From Clostridia bacterium (lineage in GTDB: Bacteria; Bacillota; Clostridia; Christensenellales; UBA1242), in contig JAQUUD010000059.1 of assembly GCA_028694075.1 (NCBI GenBank), positions 1-6,619 of the forward strand: 6,619 nt of DNA, in the 5' to 3' direction. Under the pieces are notes generated by a model. It was not told the origin of the DNA, did not search any database, and saw only the letters and a list, made by a program, of their open reading frames with translations. The position numbers were made by a program, and so were the translations under genes. Positions 5,306 through 6,619 of this stretch are shown piece after piece. How positions within the stretch are numbered: position 1 is the stretch's first letter; every line of letters begins with the position of its first letter.

Positions 5306-5398
5306 TGCGGGCGGAAGAAAATTTTTGGCTTTGCCAAAAATTTCGGCAAGTGCCTTGCACTTGCCCGGGCTTTTTCAAAGCCCGGGCTTCCACCCGCA
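5306..5398. repeat. GC-rich 93-nt cloverleaf: outer stem enclosing three hairpins
   Basis: The outer stem TGCGGGCGGAAG (5306-5317) with CTTCCACCCGCA (5387-5398) is 12 bp with one irregular pair: C/A on the plus strand, but a U-G wobble in minus-strand RNA. Inside, three perfect hairpins lie almost back to back: 11 bp (5319-5329/5333-5343, loop TTT), 9 bp (5345-5353/5357-5365, loop CTT) and 8 bp (5366-5373/5377-5384, loop TTC). Only positions 5318, 5344 and 5385-5386 remain unpaired outside the loops. An alternative 10-bp pairing CCCGGGCTTT/AAAGCCCGGG extends the third arm by taking bases from the second. The GC content contrasts sharply with the flanks. It resembles a compound palindromic intergenic repeat (REP or MITE-like) or a structured RNA; family unknown. 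On the minus strand it is followed by GTTTTCGTTTT, so it might also end polA transcripts. Confidence 0.75.
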
Positions 5399-5639
5399 TA
5401 TAACTGCAAACTTTTAAACCATCTAAACTTTTTATAAGATGTCTATCTTATATATAAATTATAACTGAAATATTTATTTTTTTATTTAATTAAACTGACC
5501 TCAAATTACCAAGTACTAACAATTTTCTAATAAATTATTATGTTAAAAAATAAAAAAACGCACATTTAAATAAGTTTTAATACGATTTAAAAAGTTTAAA
5601 CAAAAATAAATCTCTTTAAAATTCAATTTTTATACATTT

Positions 5640-5666
5640 AAAAAAATAAAAACTAACTTTTTATTT
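5640..5666 (-). terminator. AT-only hairpin across the polA stop codon, doubtful terminator
   Basis: On the minus strand AAATAAAAA (5658-5666, containing the TAA stop) pairs with TTTTTATTT (5644-5652) over 9 bp with loop GTTAG, followed by further U residues (5640-5643 region is A-rich on plus). All pairs are A-T, so stability is low; it may simply reflect composition. Confidence 0.2.
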
Positions 5667-6619
5667 ACAATCCGACCAAGTTTTTCCGCTTGTAATTTCA
5701 ACAATCAGCGGGACTTTCAATGCGACAACATCTTCCATACATTTTTTAAGAATATCTTTTACAACACTAATCTCAGTCGGATAAACATCAACAATCAATT
5801 CATCGTGAATCTGCAAAACCAATTGACTTTTCAAATTCTGATGATTAAACACATTATATATTTTTATCATTGCAAGTTTAATAATATCCGACGCAGAGCC
5901 CTGAAGTGGCATATTTCTTGCAACTCGCTCTCCAAACATTCTTTCAGAATAAACTGCGGAATTAAGTTCTGGAATTCGTCTTACTCTATTAAAAATTGTT
6001 CCAATTTGACCATTTTCTTTAGCAAGTTTTATATTGTTTTCCATATATTCTTTAACTTTCGGATACTTTTCAAAATATTTATCAATGTATTCTTTTGCAA
6101 ATTGTCTAGAAATTCCAATGTTTTGAGCAAGCCCAAAATCACTTATACCGTAAATAATGCCAAAATTGATTGCTTTTGCTTGTCTTCGCAGTGTTGTTGT
6201 AACATCTTTTTCATTGATTCCGAAAATCTGAGAAGCAGTTGATGTATGAATATCCTTATTATTAATAAACGCATTGCACAATGTTTCATCTTCGCTAAAA
6301 TGTGCAAGAAGTCTTAACTCAATTTGATTGTAATCCGCTGAAATTATTTGCCCGTTTTCAAATCTACTAACAAACAATTTTCTAAGACCTTTGCCTTCAT
6401 CATCTCGTACTGGTATGTTTTGAAGATTTGGCTCGCTTGATGAGAGCCTACCCGTCGAAGTTAACATTTGATTAAATACCGTATGAATAATATTATTTTG
6501 CTCATTAACGATTTTTTTATATGAGTCAATATAAGTACTTTTTAATTTTTGAATTTTTCGATATCTTAGCACGCTGGTTATAATGCTGTGTTCTTCTTCA
6601 ATTTGCGATAAAAATTCAA
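5661..6619 (-). CDS. polA: DNA polymerase I, C-terminal polymerase domain, N-terminus beyond window edge
   Basis: The open frame enters from the right edge and runs 318 codons to a TAA at 5663-5661. A GTG at 6572 could be mistaken for a start, but the 15 codons before it read EFLSQIEEEHSIITS, a normal continuation of the family, so the gene is partial, not short. The product is the family A repair and Okazaki-fragment polymerase. Motifs in order: LRYRKIQKLKSTY, TGRLSSSEPNLQNIP (template and primer contacts), motif A as DYNQIELR (catalytic Asp at 6333-6335; the usual sequence is DYSQIELR), motif B as RRQAKAINFGIIYG with the equivalents of E. coli Arg754, Lys758, Phe762 and Tyr766, and motif C as QIHDEL (second catalytic Asp at 5802-5804). 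The Phe at the 762 position fits discrimination against dideoxynucleotides. The catalytic domain appears intact; the 5' nuclease and exonuclease-like regions cannot be seen. Confidence 0.96.
   Translation of the reverse strand, partial: EFLSQIEEEHSIITSVLRYRKIQKLKSTYIDSYKKIVNEQNNIIHTVFNQMLTSTGRLSSSEPNLQNIPVRDDEGKGLRKLFVSRFENGQIISADYNQIELRLLAHFSEDETLCNAFINNKDIHTSTASQIFGINEKDVTTTLRRQAKAINFGIIYGISDFGLAQNIGISRQFAKEYIDKYFEKYPKVKEYMENNIKLAKENGQIGTIFNRVRRIPELNSAVYSERMFGERVARNMPLQGSASDIIKLAMIKIYNVFNHQNLKSQLVLQIHDELIVDVYPTEISVVKDILKKCMEDVVALKVPLIVEITSGKTWSDCK

Larger units (their letters stand above)
5056..5660. other. 605-bp gene-free region between convergent spoIVB and polA
   Basis: No open frame of useful length, tRNA or promoter pair stands out on either strand. 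It is very AT-rich except for the GC-rich cloverleaf at 5306-5398. Minor structures: an AT hairpin with T6 at 5157-5185, a 9-base inverted repeat GTAATATTT/AAATATTAC (5237-5245, 5262-5270), an 8-bp hairpin TATAAGAT/ATCTTATA with a 4-base loop (5433-5452) without a T-run on either strand, and an all-AT hairpin over the polA stop (5644-5666). Since both genes end here, terminators are expected but none is textbook. Confidence 0.7.

Noticed and set aside
5306..5398. The cloverleaf as a tRNA gene
   Set aside because: Arm sizes of 12, 11, 9 and 8 bp with 3-base loops do not fit a tRNA, and there is no T-loop GTTCRA sequence, anticodon loop or acceptor end.
5306..5398. The cloverleaf hairpins as CRISPR repeats
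   Set aside because: The hairpins differ from each other and there are no spacers of regular length.
5433..5452. 8-bp hairpin TATAAGAT/ATCTTATA as a terminator
   Set aside because: No T-run follows on either strand and the stem is weak; likely chance in AT-rich DNA.
5805..6242. Open frame of 145 codons on the plus strand inside polA
   Set aside because: It is antisense to conserved polymerase motifs B and C; the length is explained by AT-rich codon bias of polA.
6570..6572. GTG at 6572 as the start of a short polymerase gene
   Set aside because: The frame stays open to the window edge and the preceding codons continue the polymerase I sequence (EEEHSIITS).

Overview
The window looks like a piece of a low-GC, endospore-forming Bacillota (Clostridia-like) chromosome. 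The base composition is strongly AT-rich. Two genes are sporulation genes: a clear SpoIVB serine peptidase and a SpoIIM-like membrane protein. Gene order also echoes the conserved sporulation neighbourhood pupG-dacF. No phage, transposase, CRISPR array, tRNA or rRNA gene is visible. The species cannot be named from this sequence.

Layout from left to right. (a) 1-613, minus strand: a site-2-type M50 membrane metalloprotease, cut off at its C-terminus by the window edge. (b) 614-800: an AT-rich gap holding that gene's promoter inside an 11-bp inverted repeat. (c) 801-1958, minus: a secreted D-Ala-D-Ala carboxypeptidase of the DacF/DacA family. (d) 1959-1994: a 14-bp hairpin with a U7 tail that ends at the dacF start codon and buries its Shine-Dalgarno sequence. 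(e) 2017-2952, minus: a trimeric-type purine nucleoside phosphorylase with an unusual lysine-rich N-terminal extension. (f) 3092-3706, minus: a five-helix SpoIIM-like protein. (g) 3707-3840: a divergent promoter region with a 9-bp inverted repeat TAGAATAAT. (h) 3841-5055, plus: spoIVB. (i) 5056-5660: a 605-bp gene-free gap between convergent genes, holding a GC-rich 93-nt cloverleaf element. (j) 5661-6619, minus: the C-terminal polymerase part of DNA polymerase I, cut at its N-terminus by the window edge.

How the genes fit together: spoIIM, punA, dacF and the M50 gene run in the same direction, but each gap has its own promoter-like or hairpin signal, so they may be separately controlled rather than one simple operon. 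SpoIIM (engulfment peptidoglycan remodelling), DacF (spore or cell-wall peptidoglycan trimming) and SpoIVB (forespore-to-mother-cell signalling) are all tied to endospore formation in Bacillus subtilis. PolA is a housekeeping gene that meets spoIVB tail to tail.

The most unusual object is the cloverleaf at 5306-5398: a 12-bp outer stem enclosing three near-contiguous hairpins of 11, 9 and 8 bp, each with a 3-nt loop. It is unlike any coding or standard RNA gene I recognise, and it is the best candidate here for an undescribed repeat or structured element. The hairpin overlapping the dacF ribosome-binding site is the second most interesting signal.
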